From: Phytophthora sp. 'mugwort'
Taxonomy: Eukaryota > Oomycota > Peronosporomycetes > Peronosporales > Peronosporaceae
Direction: 5' to 3'
Assembly: GCA_033558025.1 (NCBI GenBank)
Contig: JAUCEF010000007.1
Span: 8,680,001-8,744,000, forward strand
DNA: 64,000 nucleotides
The notes beneath the pieces are model-generated. The model was not told the DNA's origin. It worked only from the letters and a program-made list of their open reading frames with translations, and ran no database searches. Made by a program: the position numbers and the translations under genes. Within the stretch, counting starts at the first letter, position 1. Every line of letters starts with the position of its first letter. Positions 23,856 to 34,431 of this stretch are shown piece after piece.

Positions 23856-25403
23856 ATGGATAAAGTGCACAGTACTGTATTATCTACCCCACCGTCGGAT
23901 CTCATTAGGATGCGGCGTACGTCGGAGTTGACGCCACTCGTTACAGGGGACCAAGCCCCCCGCCCCCCATCGGGTTTAGAACGCTCATTACGTCTATTTG
24001 GAGTTCGCGTTTTCTTGCTCGTTGTCGCCAGCGTGGGGCTGCTGCTGCTGACGTTCGCGTTCATGGAGCGCAAGAAGGCGACACTGTCAAGTACGAAGAA
24101 TCTGAAGGGCGTCGAAAGTAACAAGTTTGAGAACTCTCGGGGTGAATTCTTCTGCGGGATTGCGAATCACGAGACGGGTTACATCAAGCTGCCGAACAAG
24201 GATGATGACCACTATTTCTACTGGTTCGTCGAGTCTCGCAGCGAGCCGCAGAAGGATCCGTTGGTCCTCTGGCTGACCGGAGGACCCGGGTGCTCCAGCA
24301 TGATGGCGCTGCTGGCCGAGAATGGTCCTTGTCGCGTGCAACCAGATCTGTCCACCGAAACCAATCCGTACTCGTGGAATCGACAGGCCAATGTTATTTG
24401 GCTGGACCAACCGACGGGGGTCGGATACTCGTACGGTCCCACAGTCGACTATGACTCTGGGGAGCTTAATGTGGCCGAAAACATCTACTGGTTCCTGCAG
24501 GAGTTCCTCAAGAAGCACCCGGACTTGGCAGACAGGGAGTTTTTCGTGACGGGCGAGAGTTATGGCGGACACTATGTCCCTGCGGCGGCAAGTCACATCC
24601 TCAAGACCAATATGCTGCGGTACACGAGTCCGGATGCGGTGCCTATCAATCTGGCTGGTATTGCAGTTGGAAATGGATTGACGGACCCGGCGGTGCAGTA
24701 CCAGCACAGCGTGGACATGGCGTTCAACTCTTACAACGTGTCACTGCTAGATGACCAGGCCATTGAGGACATGCGCAAGGCGCAACCCGTGTGTCACGAG
24801 CTTGTCGTGCAGTGTCAGAAGGAACGGTTGATGTGTTTCGACGCCATGGAGTTCTGCGTTGGAGCGCTGGAAGGACCCTACTACCACTCGGGACGCAACC
24901 CGTACGACATCCGCCAGCCCTGCGCCGAGGAAAACGTGATGAATTGTTTTCATTTCGAGTACATTAACGAGTACTTGAACTCGCCTACTGTTTTGGCGGA
25001 GCTTCGCGTCGACATGTACAAGTCGAAACCATGGCGAGAGTGTGACGCAACGGTCGGTGCAGGCTTCGTGTTCGACGAAATGCTGTCCTCTGCGGAGGAC
25101 GTCAAACTTCTACTTAATGCGGGCGTGAGAGTGCTGATTTACGCTGGCGATGCTGATCTCATGTGCAATTGGGTGGGCAACGAGGCGTGGGTCATGGCGC
25201 TAGATTGGAGCGGCAAAGCGGAGTTCAACAACGCACCCAAACGTCCGTTCGTGACGACACAAGCGCCAGACGCTGGTCGTGTTCGGTCGTTTGAGAACCT
25301 AGCGTTCATTCGTGTGTTCAACTCCGGTCACATGGTGCCGATGGATCAGCCTGCCGTCTCTTTTGAGATGATCAACAAGTTCTTTCAAAACAAGGATTTC
25401 TGA
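23856..25403 (+). CDS. Serine carboxypeptidase (S10), membrane-anchored, SCP1
   Basis: An intronless 515-residue protein of peptidase family S10, which removes C-terminal amino acids from peptides, usually at acid pH in vacuoles or lysosomes. The oxyanion-hole region is LTGGPGCSS at about 140-148, the catalytic serine is Ser235 in GESYGG, the catalytic Asp lies in the GDAD box at 431-434, and the His is His492 in NSGHMVP. Instead of a cleavable signal peptide it has one hydrophobic segment at about 49-69, so it should be a type II membrane protein with a luminal catalytic domain. The cytosolic tail carries ELTPLV at 24-29, like an acidic-dileucine sorting signal. ATG codons at residues 1 and 19 are both possible starts; the tail motif lies behind both. 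It is closely related to SCP2 and SCP3 further right. Confidence 0.93.
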   Translation: MDKVHSTVLSTPPSDLIRMRRTSELTPLVTGDQAPRPPSGLERSLRLFGVRVFLLVVASVGLLLLTFAFMERKKATLSSTKNLKGVESNKFENSRGEFFCGIANHETGYIKLPNKDDDHYFYWFVESRSEPQKDPLVLWLTGGPGCSSMMALLAENGPCRVQPDLSTETNPYSWNRQANVIWLDQPTGVGYSYGPTVDYDSGELNVAENIYWFLQEFLKKHPDLADREFFVTGESYGGHYVPAAASHILKTNMLRYTSPDAVPINLAGIAVGNGLTDPAVQYQHSVDMAFNSYNVSLLDDQAIEDMRKAQPVCHELVVQCQKERLMCFDAMEFCVGALEGPYYHSGRNPYDIRQPCAEENVMNCFHFEYINEYLNSPTVLAELRVDMYKSKPWRECDATVGAGFVFDEMLSSAEDVKLLLNAGVRVLIYAGDADLMCNWVGNEAWVMALDWSGKAEFNNAPKRPFVTTQAPDAGRVRSFENLAFIRVFNSGHMVPMDQPAVSFEMINKFFQNKDF

Positions 25404-25930
25404 ATGGTTTGCAAGAGGAGCGAACCGAGAGAAGAGCGATGAAAATATCAGGGGTCTTGTTAATACTCTTTGTCTCTTTGTGAAGCGCGTTGCTATTCAA
25501 GATTACTGTACCGGTACATGTAGCAGGCACTGCCTTTGGACCCAACTGCGATGGACAGTAAGCCATGCTCTTGTCTGTCGTATTTGCCACCAGTGAGATA
25601 GTTTTCGCACGTGTTGCTGTGCTCATCTAGTCCTGTCATATTTTTGGTTTACACTGTAGTTTTGTATTGATTGTCTTACATCTCCCTTTACCTTAGCCCT
25701 TCCGAGGACCGGTAACATTGCGGTCTTGGGCTTTGCTTCGCAAAGGCAGTCGCTGCGCTCCTGCGAGGAAAAGACTCTCAGTTCGGCCCGCTACAGTGCT
25801 CGGCTCGCTGCAAAGCTCGGCGCTGGGCCCGCCTCCGCAAATACCGCGCGGCCCTGCTTCGCAGGCACCCCGCACGGGTTTGCTGTGGCTACGCGCACTC
25901 GCAAGCGCTCTGAGAACCAGTGAGTTTCAC
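25404..25930 (+). repeat. SCP1 downstream region and dispersed repeat, copy 2
   Basis: From about 25,590 to 25,930 the sequence matches the repeat at 3,616-3,955 in inverted orientation, with the same order of landmarks (CATCTAGTCCTGTCA, GGTTTACACTGTAG, TTGTATTGATTGTCT, GCAGTCGCTGCGCTCCTGCG). The repeat begins within 200 bp of the SCP1 stop codon, so it may lie in or near the 3' untranslated region. Positions 25,404-25,590 show no other feature. Confidence 0.6.
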
Positions 25931-26289
25931 CGAACAGTGCGGTATCGCCACCATAAATCCGCGTCAGCACCACAGAATCGGGGAAGTACCAAACAGTGCA
26001 TTCGTTGTATACGGAGTGGCCCCCACAGCCAAGCTTGGGGAAGATGCCGCCGCGCATGCCCTGTAGAGAGGTTGCTGTCGACCTGACGGAAGATGAAGCA
26101 GACGCGGTGCTGGAGAGACTGAAGTCGCACCACGTGCACAAGAGGACCCCGTGACGTGCACGATTTGCCCCTAGGGCCAGCTGCACCAAATTCGTTATCG
26201 ACTCCTCAAGTGCACGTCTGAACCCTGCGTCTCGGCCGCGTTTCTATGCCCTTGGAGGGGCAAGTTGCTGGTTTGCCTGAATACTGGGC

Positions 26290-27940
26290 GATCTTCTGTA
26301 TACGAGCATGGCGAGCAATTCACCTAGGCCTCTAGGCTCGTCTAAGCGTCTTAAACTTTCCAGTGCCCAGAAGACGTTTTGCAGAGAGCTCACTCAGGAG
26401 CCCTGAAGCCGATGCGCATCTGCTACGCGCTATCCAGGAAGTTTGGCCTCGAGCTGGAAGCTTTGCCTAGCCTAGGTACAGTGCAGAACTACGTGAATCA
26501 CTACGCGCGAACCAAGTTGGGCAATCACGATGGGGTTGACGACATAAGGAACTGGGTTGGTGAAAGGCGTTCAACGGAGCCGAGTCCATAACGCAGCCTT
26601 TCACGTTCGCGTGGGATATGGATATACATGGGCGTCCCGTGGTTGGCGACGGGTCAGATGAGAAGCCCTTTCTTGTGGGGTTGTTGACCAAGGCGATGAT
26701 GCGGCGACTCGCCGTCCCGCCCGAGAGTTTCATCTTGCACATTGATGCAACGTACAAGTTGAATCGTCTAGAATACCCGGTTGTGTTTGTCGGAACGTCA
26801 GATCGACTGGGTTTCACGTGGTTACTCTTTTTGTGGTCTTTCAGGAGGTCGAAGAAATTTATGAAGCTGCGCTGCGTGCGCTGAGTCGATTGTTTACATG
26901 GATTACGGGACAGCAGCTATCCGTTCAATTCACGATGGGAGACGCTGACAAAGCGCAAAACAATGCGTTGCGCACGGTATTCGGAGCTCACCCACGGTAC
27001 ACTTTTCTGATGTGCTTCTTTCGTCATGAAAAACGTCCACAAGGCTCTGAGAGGATTTTCCTCGGATGTATGCGCTAGCTTAGAGGGTGCCACATATAAC
27101 ATCCACTTCGCGAGCAACGAGTACGACGTTTTGGCGATGCGGGACCAAGTTTTGCAATACTGGTTGGCGCCACCGGCGCTATACCAGTTTGGTATGTACA
27201 TGAGGGATCAGTGGCTGTTTGGGCGATTCTGCAACTGGCAAGCGTTCCGGACAGTAAGCGGCTATGCCACCACCAATAATCCCGTCGAGACGTTTAAAAA
27301 CGTCTTGAAAAGGGATTACACCCTGCGCCGTTAACTGGCCATGGGGGCGCTACTTCAAGAGCTAAGTGAATGTCACCACAGCGCTGGCAATCTACGTCCG
27401 TTTCTGCATACCATCGTTCCGTCTACCTCTCTGGTGCGCCGCGCCAACGAGATGGCGCGTGAAAACTTACTACAAATATGACAAGGCGGTGCGATGGTTG
27501 TGGCGCCAGGTGGCCAGACGATTGCGTGTGTGCTATCATGGGCAGCTCGACGCGTTCAAGTCAATCCAACGAAGCGGACCGAGATCGGGATAGCTGTGTC
27601 TGCGCAAATGGGCGCCAACGACGCGCGGATGAAGGTCTTCAACCAGCCTGTGACGGGATGGCCCGTTGATCTTCGTGCTCAGTGGTGACCGTGGAGCTCT
27701 ACTTCGTGTTCGGGACATGCGTGCACGTCCTGTATGTTCTACGGATGAGCAGTCGCGTCGGCACCCACGGAAGGGAGCTCATAGTGTGCCGCAGGAAGAA
27801 AAAGACGAACGCCGAAGCCCCCACGGACTCTCTGGTCGGACGTGCTTGGCGGGTTGGCCCCGCTTTGACTTTCTAACACCCCAGCGCTTTGACCAAGAGA
27901 CGCAGACACTTTTCAAAGCTTGGAATAGCAACGCGTAGTG
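26290..27940 (+). pseudogene. MULE (Mutator-like) transposase, broken
   Basis: Several frames together form a MULE transposase. An N-terminal part at 26,379-26,591 leads to the DDE core: SFILHIDATYKLNRLEYPV at 26,730-26,785 (first Asp), then MGDADKAQNNALRTVFGAHP at 26,935-26,990 (second Asp), FLMCFFRH shortly after, and WLFGRFCNWQAFRTVSGYATTNN-like sequence ending in NPVETFKNVLKRDY. The SWIM-type zinc finger is suggested by FGTCVHVLYVL at about 27,709-27,741. At least four frameshifts are needed to read through, so the gene is inactive. MULE elements often carry long inverted repeats, but I found none. Confidence 0.75.
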
Positions 27941-28236
27941 GATAGCAATGTGTCGTACCCCAGCGTGTAAGCCAATGTTCATTCTAACGATTCACTTACA
28001 CCCGAGCTTCCAGTACACAAGATATACATTTCCATGGGCCTTTATCACGAGAACACGTACTAATCCAACTATGATACGGAGTCCACCCGAGCATTTTATC
28101 ATTTCGATTTCAAGTAAGAAAACCACGTCAGAGGCTCCAACAATCACATAATATATTTTTTGGCTGCTTCCCGTATTGCAACATGTACTTCTGCATGAGC
28201 ATATACTGTTGGTACGAGTATTTCTGCTAATTAGTC

Positions 28237-28909
28237 CTATTTGGCTCTCCAGCATTCATCACATGCGCACGAGAACCATCTCTCCTTGCCGTAGTCTACT
28301 GTGATGTGTGTGCCCGCCTTAACGTCCTTGATCATCCGCAGAAGCACCTTCACACTCGTTCTGTTGTGCATCTCTACGAATGCATTGGGGCCATAGGCGT
28401 GGCTAATAAAGCGCGTGGTGAATCCACAATCTAGTGCTTCGACGTAGACGTACTTCTTGTGCACGGACTTGGTATTGTACAGCATCGTGTAGCCACTGTT
28501 CTGCTTCATTGCTTGGTTTGGCTACCCCGATAACAAAGCACTATACTCGCACAACTTGTCAGTATACTCTCCAATAATGTCCCCCCACACCTAAGGCAGT
28601 CGTGGTATAGACACCAAGGCCTACAGGCCCGGTGTCAAACAGTTTCAGTGTAGATCTCGCACGAGGTGCGTTGCTCCAAACTGACCCAAGGTTGCAACAT
28701 TCGGACGTACAGTAACCAGCGCAGCCTACGTTCTCGCAGGTATCTATGTAACAGTCGCCGCTACACTTGCACTCCCCAAATTCACAGATGTCAGGGAATG
28801 CTATACCCTCCGGTACAACACACTCCTCGATAAATTCAATCTCATTAGGCCACGGCACCTCTTCCATAATCTGTGGGTGGTCGACAACAGCTTCTTTGTA
28901 TACAGGCAC
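28237..28909 (-). pseudogene. SET-domain protein, C-terminal part, broken
   Basis: On the minus strand 28,909-28,559 encodes a Cys-rich pre-SET-like segment (CEFGECKCSGDCYIDTC, then GCAGYCTSECCN) and the start of a SET domain (GLGVYTTTALGVG). A shift in a G run near 28,580 moves the frame, giving DIIGEYTDKL, and an in-frame stop follows near 28,520. The rest of the SET domain is at 28,509-28,237: RFISHAYGPNAFVEMHN (normally R-F-I-N-H-S-C-x-P-N), THITVDYG, and the post-SET FSCACDECW. SET domains methylate lysines, mostly on histones. One frameshift and one stop make this copy non-functional unless sequence errors are involved. The 'NHS' binding motif is SHA here. Confidence 0.75.
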
Positions 28910-30104
28910 CGCTCAAATTCTGTAGGCGTTCTTTCACAGTCGGTTCTTTTTTGCTGTGAGCGACTTGGCGTGGTAAATCTGCGTGCCGCAACGAGTGATG
29001 CCGCATTTTGCCTGATGTCAGCGCTTCCTGGAGCGGCTGACGTGCCACCCAGCTCGCCTCTTCTTCGCCTGGTGCCGAATATTTCACGCTCGCCCCTGGT
29101 GGGAATGCTTTTTAGGTACTCCTGTAGTTCTAGAAGCTTTCAGTCAATTGGCTCCCCGCTCACACGAACGTCTTCTGCTGCACGCGCATCGTCTCGAACA
29201 ACCACAGCAACGGCTTGTCCGCCGCCTGGCTCACGCTCGGTCGCACTAGCATCGAGTTGGCCGTGATCCTCATCTGGTTCGCTTTCAGACGAAACCAAAT
29301 CAATGGTCTCGTTTGGTGAAGTTGTGGAAGGAACCACGAACTTCTCCTCGCTTGGGGAAGCTACGTCTTCCTCATGCAAAGCCACAGCAGGTGAACCTCG
29401 CCCTGAGCAACTTCATGCGCGCTGGACGGCCTTAAAGTGGTCGGGCCAATTGCTGCATCTTTTCCCGACCTTCCGATCATTGTGAAGCCTGCTCGAAGTC
29501 GATGCACCCGCCTTACTCGCGTTCAGCAACAGGCTAACGTCTGGTCGCGTCTATGGCTGCATCCACGGCGCTCGATAGAGCCAAATTCAGACTGCTGGCT
29601 CGTGTCGGGGCCTGGAAACGCGCAGCATGAAGCCGAAACATCCTGAGCCTACCCAACTTGGCGTATGCGGCTTTGAAGCGGTTCCCGAAACGGTCCGCGT
29701 AGCGCTTCACCATGTTCAGCAGAAGGATCGCCTCCCCCGTGTCGACGGAGATCGGAAATGGCTCGCCTGGCGTCTTATCGACGCTCAGAATGGTAGCTAC
29801 GCAGTGACCCTGGCATCACCACAAACGAACGCCATCGAGTAATACCCGATTACGTCGCCTGCGTAGAGGGTCTCGGAAGGTAGTTCAGCTGCACTTAGGC
29901 CTGGTATCGTGATGTGAGGGCTGCTGGGTCCTGCGGAGCGCGGTGGGGATTCAAATGGTGCGAAGGATTGAAGTGGACTCCGAAAAGTCCTTCCCCATGT
30001 ATGCAACATTCAGGGCATCTGCGCTTCAGAACAGGCTGGCAGAGAGACAGGCCACCGGAGCGGGCAGTGCATAGCGCGCTTCTGCGCCCCGTTTCTTGTT
30101 CCAC
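28910..30104 (-). pseudogene. Upstream part of the SET-domain gene, fragmented
   Basis: Minus-strand frames upstream of the SET part look like pieces of the same long protein. One piece at about 29,385-29,140 is acidic and contains ETIDLVSSESEPDED, which has the form of a SUMO-interacting motif (hydrophobic core followed by acidic residues). Another, in shifted frames at about 29,910-29,650, reads LYAGDVIGYYSMAFVCGDAR and PFPISVDTG. I do not recognise this domain. Frameshifts separate the parts, so the joining into one gene is inference. A start codon could not be fixed. Confidence 0.4.
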
Positions 30105-31475
30105 GCTGCCTTCGTCTTTGTGCTATGGTATTGACCGAATGGCGTTGGTCAGATCCTCCATGGGAATCGTGATATTATCTTAAGCACTCTCCTCTGTTGG
30201 TCGTTTTGTGTGACTTTCACCCCCTCTTTTTCAGATGGGCACAGGATCCACTTTCTATTTTCTTATACACGGTTCTTGTCTCGTGGAGCGTAATAAACTA
30301 TAAGAGCATCTTACGCGAGCAACAGGCCTCAGTCTAGCACGGCTTTGGCGGAATTGGCAAGCCTGGAGACATAATAGTCCACGACGTATCAGCTATAATT
30401 TACTGTCAATAACCAGTATTCGGCTGATGAATAAGTTGTGCATATTCGTGTGGGGGTCCAGAGTGCTGCATCAGGTCCATGTTCCGGAGCAAACGGATAG
30501 TTTGTGAAAGTCACCACTCGTGCACAAGATGGACATGAAGCTGGACGAAAATGCCAGTTAGATCTATAAGACCTGTCGTGACAGGCAGAACTACGGAGCT
30601 ATCTGGTACTTACGAGCGTCTGGCAGTAGGAGTACAAGGAGCCTGGCGTGGTTGCTCATGTGCTGATAGCTGGCTGATAGAAGGCGGCGAGTTCCATGAT
30701 ACTCGCTGAAGATAGTGGCTCGAAAGAAGAATGGTTAATCGACACAATTGGTGCATGTCATGGGCTTTCGCGACGTTCAGTTTACTATCGAGAGACTTGA
30801 TAAATTTGGTGATCACGTCGAGTACGGAAGAAGAAAAAAAAATGAGCTGGTTGCTGACATCGATCTCTCCAGCGACAAAGATGTTGTGTTCATTCATATC
30901 ATCTTCCACTTGCCCGTATCGGTGATCGACAGCACGGCGATCGCATCATGGCGACTCTTGCGTGGAGAGCGCGACGTAGGCACTAGGAGCTCATTTTGTT
31001 GCGTAATGGGGTCGTCTCGGCGGATCAGTTAACTACTACATGTAGTAGTAGTAAGCGAGATCGCGTCGCGCAAGGAGTGACGAGTACGTCGTCGGCGTTA
31101 CCTCGGCGGGATCCCATTTTATCGCAGTTTTTTTTCTATGCGAGACCACCCGAGCCTCGGGTGGTTATCGCTGCATTCAGTAAATGTCATTAGTATGAGT
31201 ACCTATGACGGTTAACGACAAGGCAAAGTAATGGTGTGGCTGCTCGTGACACTGACTGGATGTCAGACGACGCCAGGGTTGCAGGCGATGAAGGAGCTCT
31301 TCCCTCCTTGGTATAATAGACACTACGCCAATGGATAGCACGACAAAAATGGCATTATAGTGGGGTGCAAATACGCTGTGAACTAGACCAGGTTTGGATC
31401 GCAGATATCGAGAGTCACCTGACACCCCCTCGGACGCAGCACCATCAGAGCTCAGATCCTCGAGCGATCTAGAGT
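30105..31475. other. Region without recognisable gene
   Basis: No known protein or RNA gene is visible. The overlapping frames at 30,610-30,909 (minus) and 30,748-31,032 (plus) are open but match nothing I know. A short palindrome ACTACATGTAGT lies near 31,033. The interval also holds whatever terminator the Pro/Ala-rich gene to its right uses, since that gene ends at 31,476 on the minus strand. Confidence 0.4.
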
Positions 31476-32078
31476 TTACTGGGCGGGCTGAGCAGGCTGG
31501 TCCTGGGGAGCGGCGTCAGCAGCGGGTTGATCAGCGGCAGGCTGAGTCTCGGTGACCGCAGCGGGATCCTCAGCAGGGACGGGTTCGGCGGCTGGCACAG
31601 GCTCAACAGGGACGGGTTCGGCAGCTGGCACAGGCTGCGCGGCAGTAGCAGGCTCAGCGGCGGGCTTCTGGTCAGCGGGGGCCTCAGCAGGAGCAGGCTG
31701 GGCCGGAGCTTCCGTTTCGGGCTCAACTGGGGCTTCTGTGACTGGCGCAGCGGGGGCTTCAGTGGCAGGCGCAGCGGGGGCTTCAGTGGCAGGCTCAGCA
31801 GGGGGTTCGGTAGCGGGCTCAACGGGAGCCTCAGTGGGGGCTTCGGTCGGTAGCTCCGTGATGACAGGGGCCTCCGTCCGCAGCGCGGGTGTCGGCTCTG
31901 GTGTGGTTTGCACAGTCACCTCGGTAGACTTGGAGCTGTGACCGCTGAGCGTAAGCCACAGCACGACGACGATGGCCGCGATGACCACGACAACGCCGGT
32001 GATGCCAACAATGCGCTTGCGCTTCTGGGCGTCCGAGGCGTAGTGCTCGCCGCGCAACGGGGTGGTTTCGGTGGCCAT
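31476..32078 (-). CDS. Pro/Ala/Glu-rich type II membrane protein
   Basis: A 200-residue protein starting at the ATG at 32,078 (MATETTPLRGEH). An upstream ATG at 32,111 exists in frame, but it falls inside the likely transcription start motif at 32,108-32,124. The order is a short tail with ETTPL, basic residues (QKRKR), one hydrophobic segment at about 23-42 (GVVVVIAAIVVVLWLTL), then about 150 residues made almost only of Pro, Ala, Glu, Thr and Val in repeats such as TEAPAAP and VPAAEPVP. The low-complexity part should be luminal or extracellular and may be O-glycosylated; it resembles mucin-like stalks. No enzymatic domain is present. The tail motif is shared with the three carboxypeptidases. 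Function unknown. Confidence 0.8.
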   Translation of the reverse strand: MATETTPLRGEHYASDAQKRKRIVGITGVVVVIAAIVVVLWLTLSGHSSKSTEVTVQTTPEPTPALRTEAPVITELPTEAPTEAPVEPATEPPAEPATEAPAAPATEAPAAPVTEAPVEPETEAPAQPAPAEAPADQKPAAEPATAAQPVPAAEPVPVEPVPAAEPVPAEDPAAVTETQPAADQPAADAAPQDQPAQPAQ

Positions 32079-32107
32079 GCTGTCGGGATTAGATGCTCTA
32101 CGCGCCG

Positions 32108-32124
32108 CCAATCGAGAAATGAGC
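32108..32124 (-). promoter_or_regulatory. Oomycete initiator-type core promoter
   Basis: GCTCATTTCTCGATTGG on the minus strand closely matches the oomycete initiator plus flanking region (GCTCATTYYNCAWTTT as described for Phytophthora). It lies about 30-46 bases before the ATG at 32,078, the usual spacing for short oomycete leaders. It supports the downstream ATG as the real start. Confidence 0.6.
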
Positions 32125-32199
32125 GTCCGGAATCAGTTGTCGGAAGCAGCACCCATCGCCCAGAGGGCGAATCCGGGGCCTCTGACAGTGCGGCGTAAG

Positions 32200-32890
32200 C
32201 GGTCCACGCAAATATAGAAGCCCAAACGCATGGATCCTGCTGCTTGGTACAGCAGCCTGCGTCGGACCAAGCTTTGATTTGTCAACGCGAGATTTGCACC
32301 GCTGGCCAGTGATCCTCATTTTTCAGGTCACTTCTGGGCATGGCCGCGGCGCGGCGAAGGGATTGGCCTGCAGCGCCGTGATCCAGCTGAGTCGAGGTGA
32401 GGGCCATGGCGTAGCCTACGCTAGGCGCCCTAGCAGCCTGGGGCACTCAATGAGTGCTCATGGTGGCTGTACGGCAGATTCCTGGAATGCGCAATGCTAA
32501 TGATATCGCGTGATGGTCCATCATGCGATACGGCAAAGTCAGCCCAAGGAGTTCGAAGGACCGCAACAGTGAGAACCATGAATCGTCGCTCCGGATTTTT
32601 GCTGGCCGCTAACAGATGGGCCCCATCTACCAGCAACATGTAGAGCGAGCGCCCGTGTACTGTACTAGAATTTCTAGTGCGAGACTTGTAAGTAAAGTAC
32701 GACGATCGTAGGCACTGATGCCAAGCTGGGCGCTCGCAATGGTCATGTCCATCGAGAACCTGATTCGAGCTGTCACATAAAAGTGCCAAGTATCCGGCGT
32801 AACTTGCCACTTCAACACAAACAAGTCGGTCTCCGGTGAGTTATACTAGACTTACATCATGTACAAAGGGCATGTACTACATGCCCTTGC
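32200..32890. other. Unassigned stretch with small frames
   Basis: The minus frame from 32,824 (VLKWQVTPDTWHFYVTARIR) has a protein-like composition but runs only about 60 residues and matches no family I recognise. It may be a gene fragment. Nothing else can be supported up to the carboxypeptidase fragment. Confidence 0.35.
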
Positions 32891-32891
32891 T

Positions 32892-33224
32892 TCATGGCAT
32901 GGGCTCCAGTACGTATTCCCGCACGAACCAGTTGATCATCTCAAGCGTGGCCTCCGACTGGTCCATGGGCGCCAAGTGGCCGGCGTTAAGCAGGAACGTC
33001 AGCAGCTTAGTGTACGCCAAACGCTGCCGGTGCCCCTGCCATCGACCACGAACGCGCTCCTCCGACGTCATGAACACTGGTTCTCGCCACGCCACCAGTT
33101 GCACACCAGGTCGTCGCCGTGGTAGATCGTCACGCATACGGAGGCGCTCTTGCAGCAGCGCCGCGACGTCCTGCTCGATCGTCTTCATGTACGCAGCGAA
33201 CGGCAGCTCCACGTCCGCTGTCAT
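32892..33224 (-). pseudogene. Serine carboxypeptidase C-terminal fragment (SCP4)
   Basis: Minus-strand sequence from 33,224 reads ELPFAAYMKTIEQDVAALLQ. After a frame change it gives VTIYHGDDLVCNWWRGENQ, which corresponds to the box I-Y-A-G-D-A-D-L-x-C-N-W-x-G-N with the catalytic Asp. The end in the first frame is FLLNAGHLAPMDQSEATLEM, with the catalytic His in AGHLAP. It covers about the last 110 residues of an S10 carboxypeptidase. At least two frameshifts are present. The N-terminal part of a similar gene lies on the same strand at 40,774-40,326. The two may be halves of one gene pushed apart by transposons, although about 240 middle residues are missing. Confidence 0.75.
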
Positions 33225-33849
33225 CGGCAGCTACAGCGCCGAGTGACGATCGAAACGTTCAGGTACGAACGCACGGTGCGTGCGTTACGCACCTCGCCCG
33301 TTTAAATACCTCGTGGTGCGCTGGAATCTAGCGGCTGGATCATATTACTGTAGCTATGATCGGGTCCAGCTCCGTACACTCCTGACGGCTATACATCATG
33401 TTGCGACCCGCAGCAGCGCACGCACCCATGACGTTTATCTGGTAGAATTGCACGTCGTCCACGCACAAATTTTGACAGGCAGCCACGAGCGCTGTACACT
33501 TGGCCGCGGAGATCTTTGGCCTCCCTTAACGTTCCGAGCCTCACGCCGTACGAGATGTGGATCATGTCCTAGCCGTGCTCGCTCTGTAGTACACACAACA
33601 GCCATAAAGTCAGCTTTCATCCCAGCTCTGACTTGCAAGCCTAGCCTACCTACACGACTGTGTTGACGGGCCTGGTCGGCAACTGCCTAGTCACCAGGCC
33701 GTTGCCGATGTTCCGATGGAGAATAGCCATTGCGATACCTCGAAGGTTGAGGCGTCTCGTCTTCGTCATTTTGTTTCTCACACCGCGATTGGGTAGATCT
33801 TGTATGCCGCCGCACAGGGCTCCCGAAAATATCAATGCTCTTGCAACTA
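33225..33849. other. Region without recognisable gene
   Basis: No known gene is visible. Around 33,668-33,710 is a loose inverted repeat (GGCCTGGTCGGCAACTGCC with CAGGCCGTTGCCGATG). The interval ends at the TA dinucleotide flanking the Tc1-like element. Confidence 0.4.
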
Positions 33850-33954
33850 CACTTTTTCCAGTCCAGCTTCACCAAGAGCAAATCCAACTTCACCAAGTGC
33901 AAGTTCAAATTCACCAGGCCCAATTCAAATGAACAAAGTGCAAGCTCAAATGCA
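33850..33954. repeat. Left terminal inverted repeat of Tc1-like element
   Basis: This arm begins CACTTTTTCCAGTCC and ends at AAATGCA. It contains two copies of a TCCA(G/A)CTTCACCAAG-type unit, which could be transposase-binding sites. Confidence 0.88.
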
Positions 33955-33989
33955 CAAAACCTAATAAACGTAAAATTCGGGAAACAGTC

Positions 33990-34020
33990 TCCTCGTGAAT
34001 ATTGTTCATATTCACGAGGA
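33990..34020. repeat. 13-bp perfect hairpin inside the Tc1-like element
   Basis: TCCTCGTGAATAT at 33,990-34,002 and its exact reverse complement at 34,008-34,020 enclose the 5-base loop TGTTC. It lies just inside the left inverted repeat, upstream of the transposase frames. Confidence 0.8.
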
Positions 34021-34431
34021 TTCCCGCGCACACAACACTGCTTCGCGCCTCCGCAACTGCGATGAGATTGCTGGGCTTCTTCAATTCCACCAATGCCCTG
34101 CCACGTGCAAAGATTCCGCCAATAGCAAGCCTTCACACTTTCCTCTTTGGGCTCGCCAGCGACGAGCGGCTAGCGCGCGCTCGACGCTGTAGCGCTCACT
34201 TTGCAACAATCAACTTCGCAAGCATGCCGTCACACTACAACCGCTACACCCTGGTAGTCAGCTCCGTATTCTGGAAGCTGCACGATCCGGTGGCGACTGG
34301 GAGACCATCGCGGACGCAAACAACGTCAACAACAGCACAGCTGATCATGGCTGCGGCGCTCCTACCTGCGCAGACGCTATGCAAACCGCGCCACGTGGTG
34401 GAAAACGGGCGCACTAGATGACAGCAGAAAG

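Noticed and set aside
30748..31032. Small gene with a run of charged residues
   Set aside because: The frame overlaps an equally long one on the other strand, has no recognisable domain and is not supported by a promoter motif.
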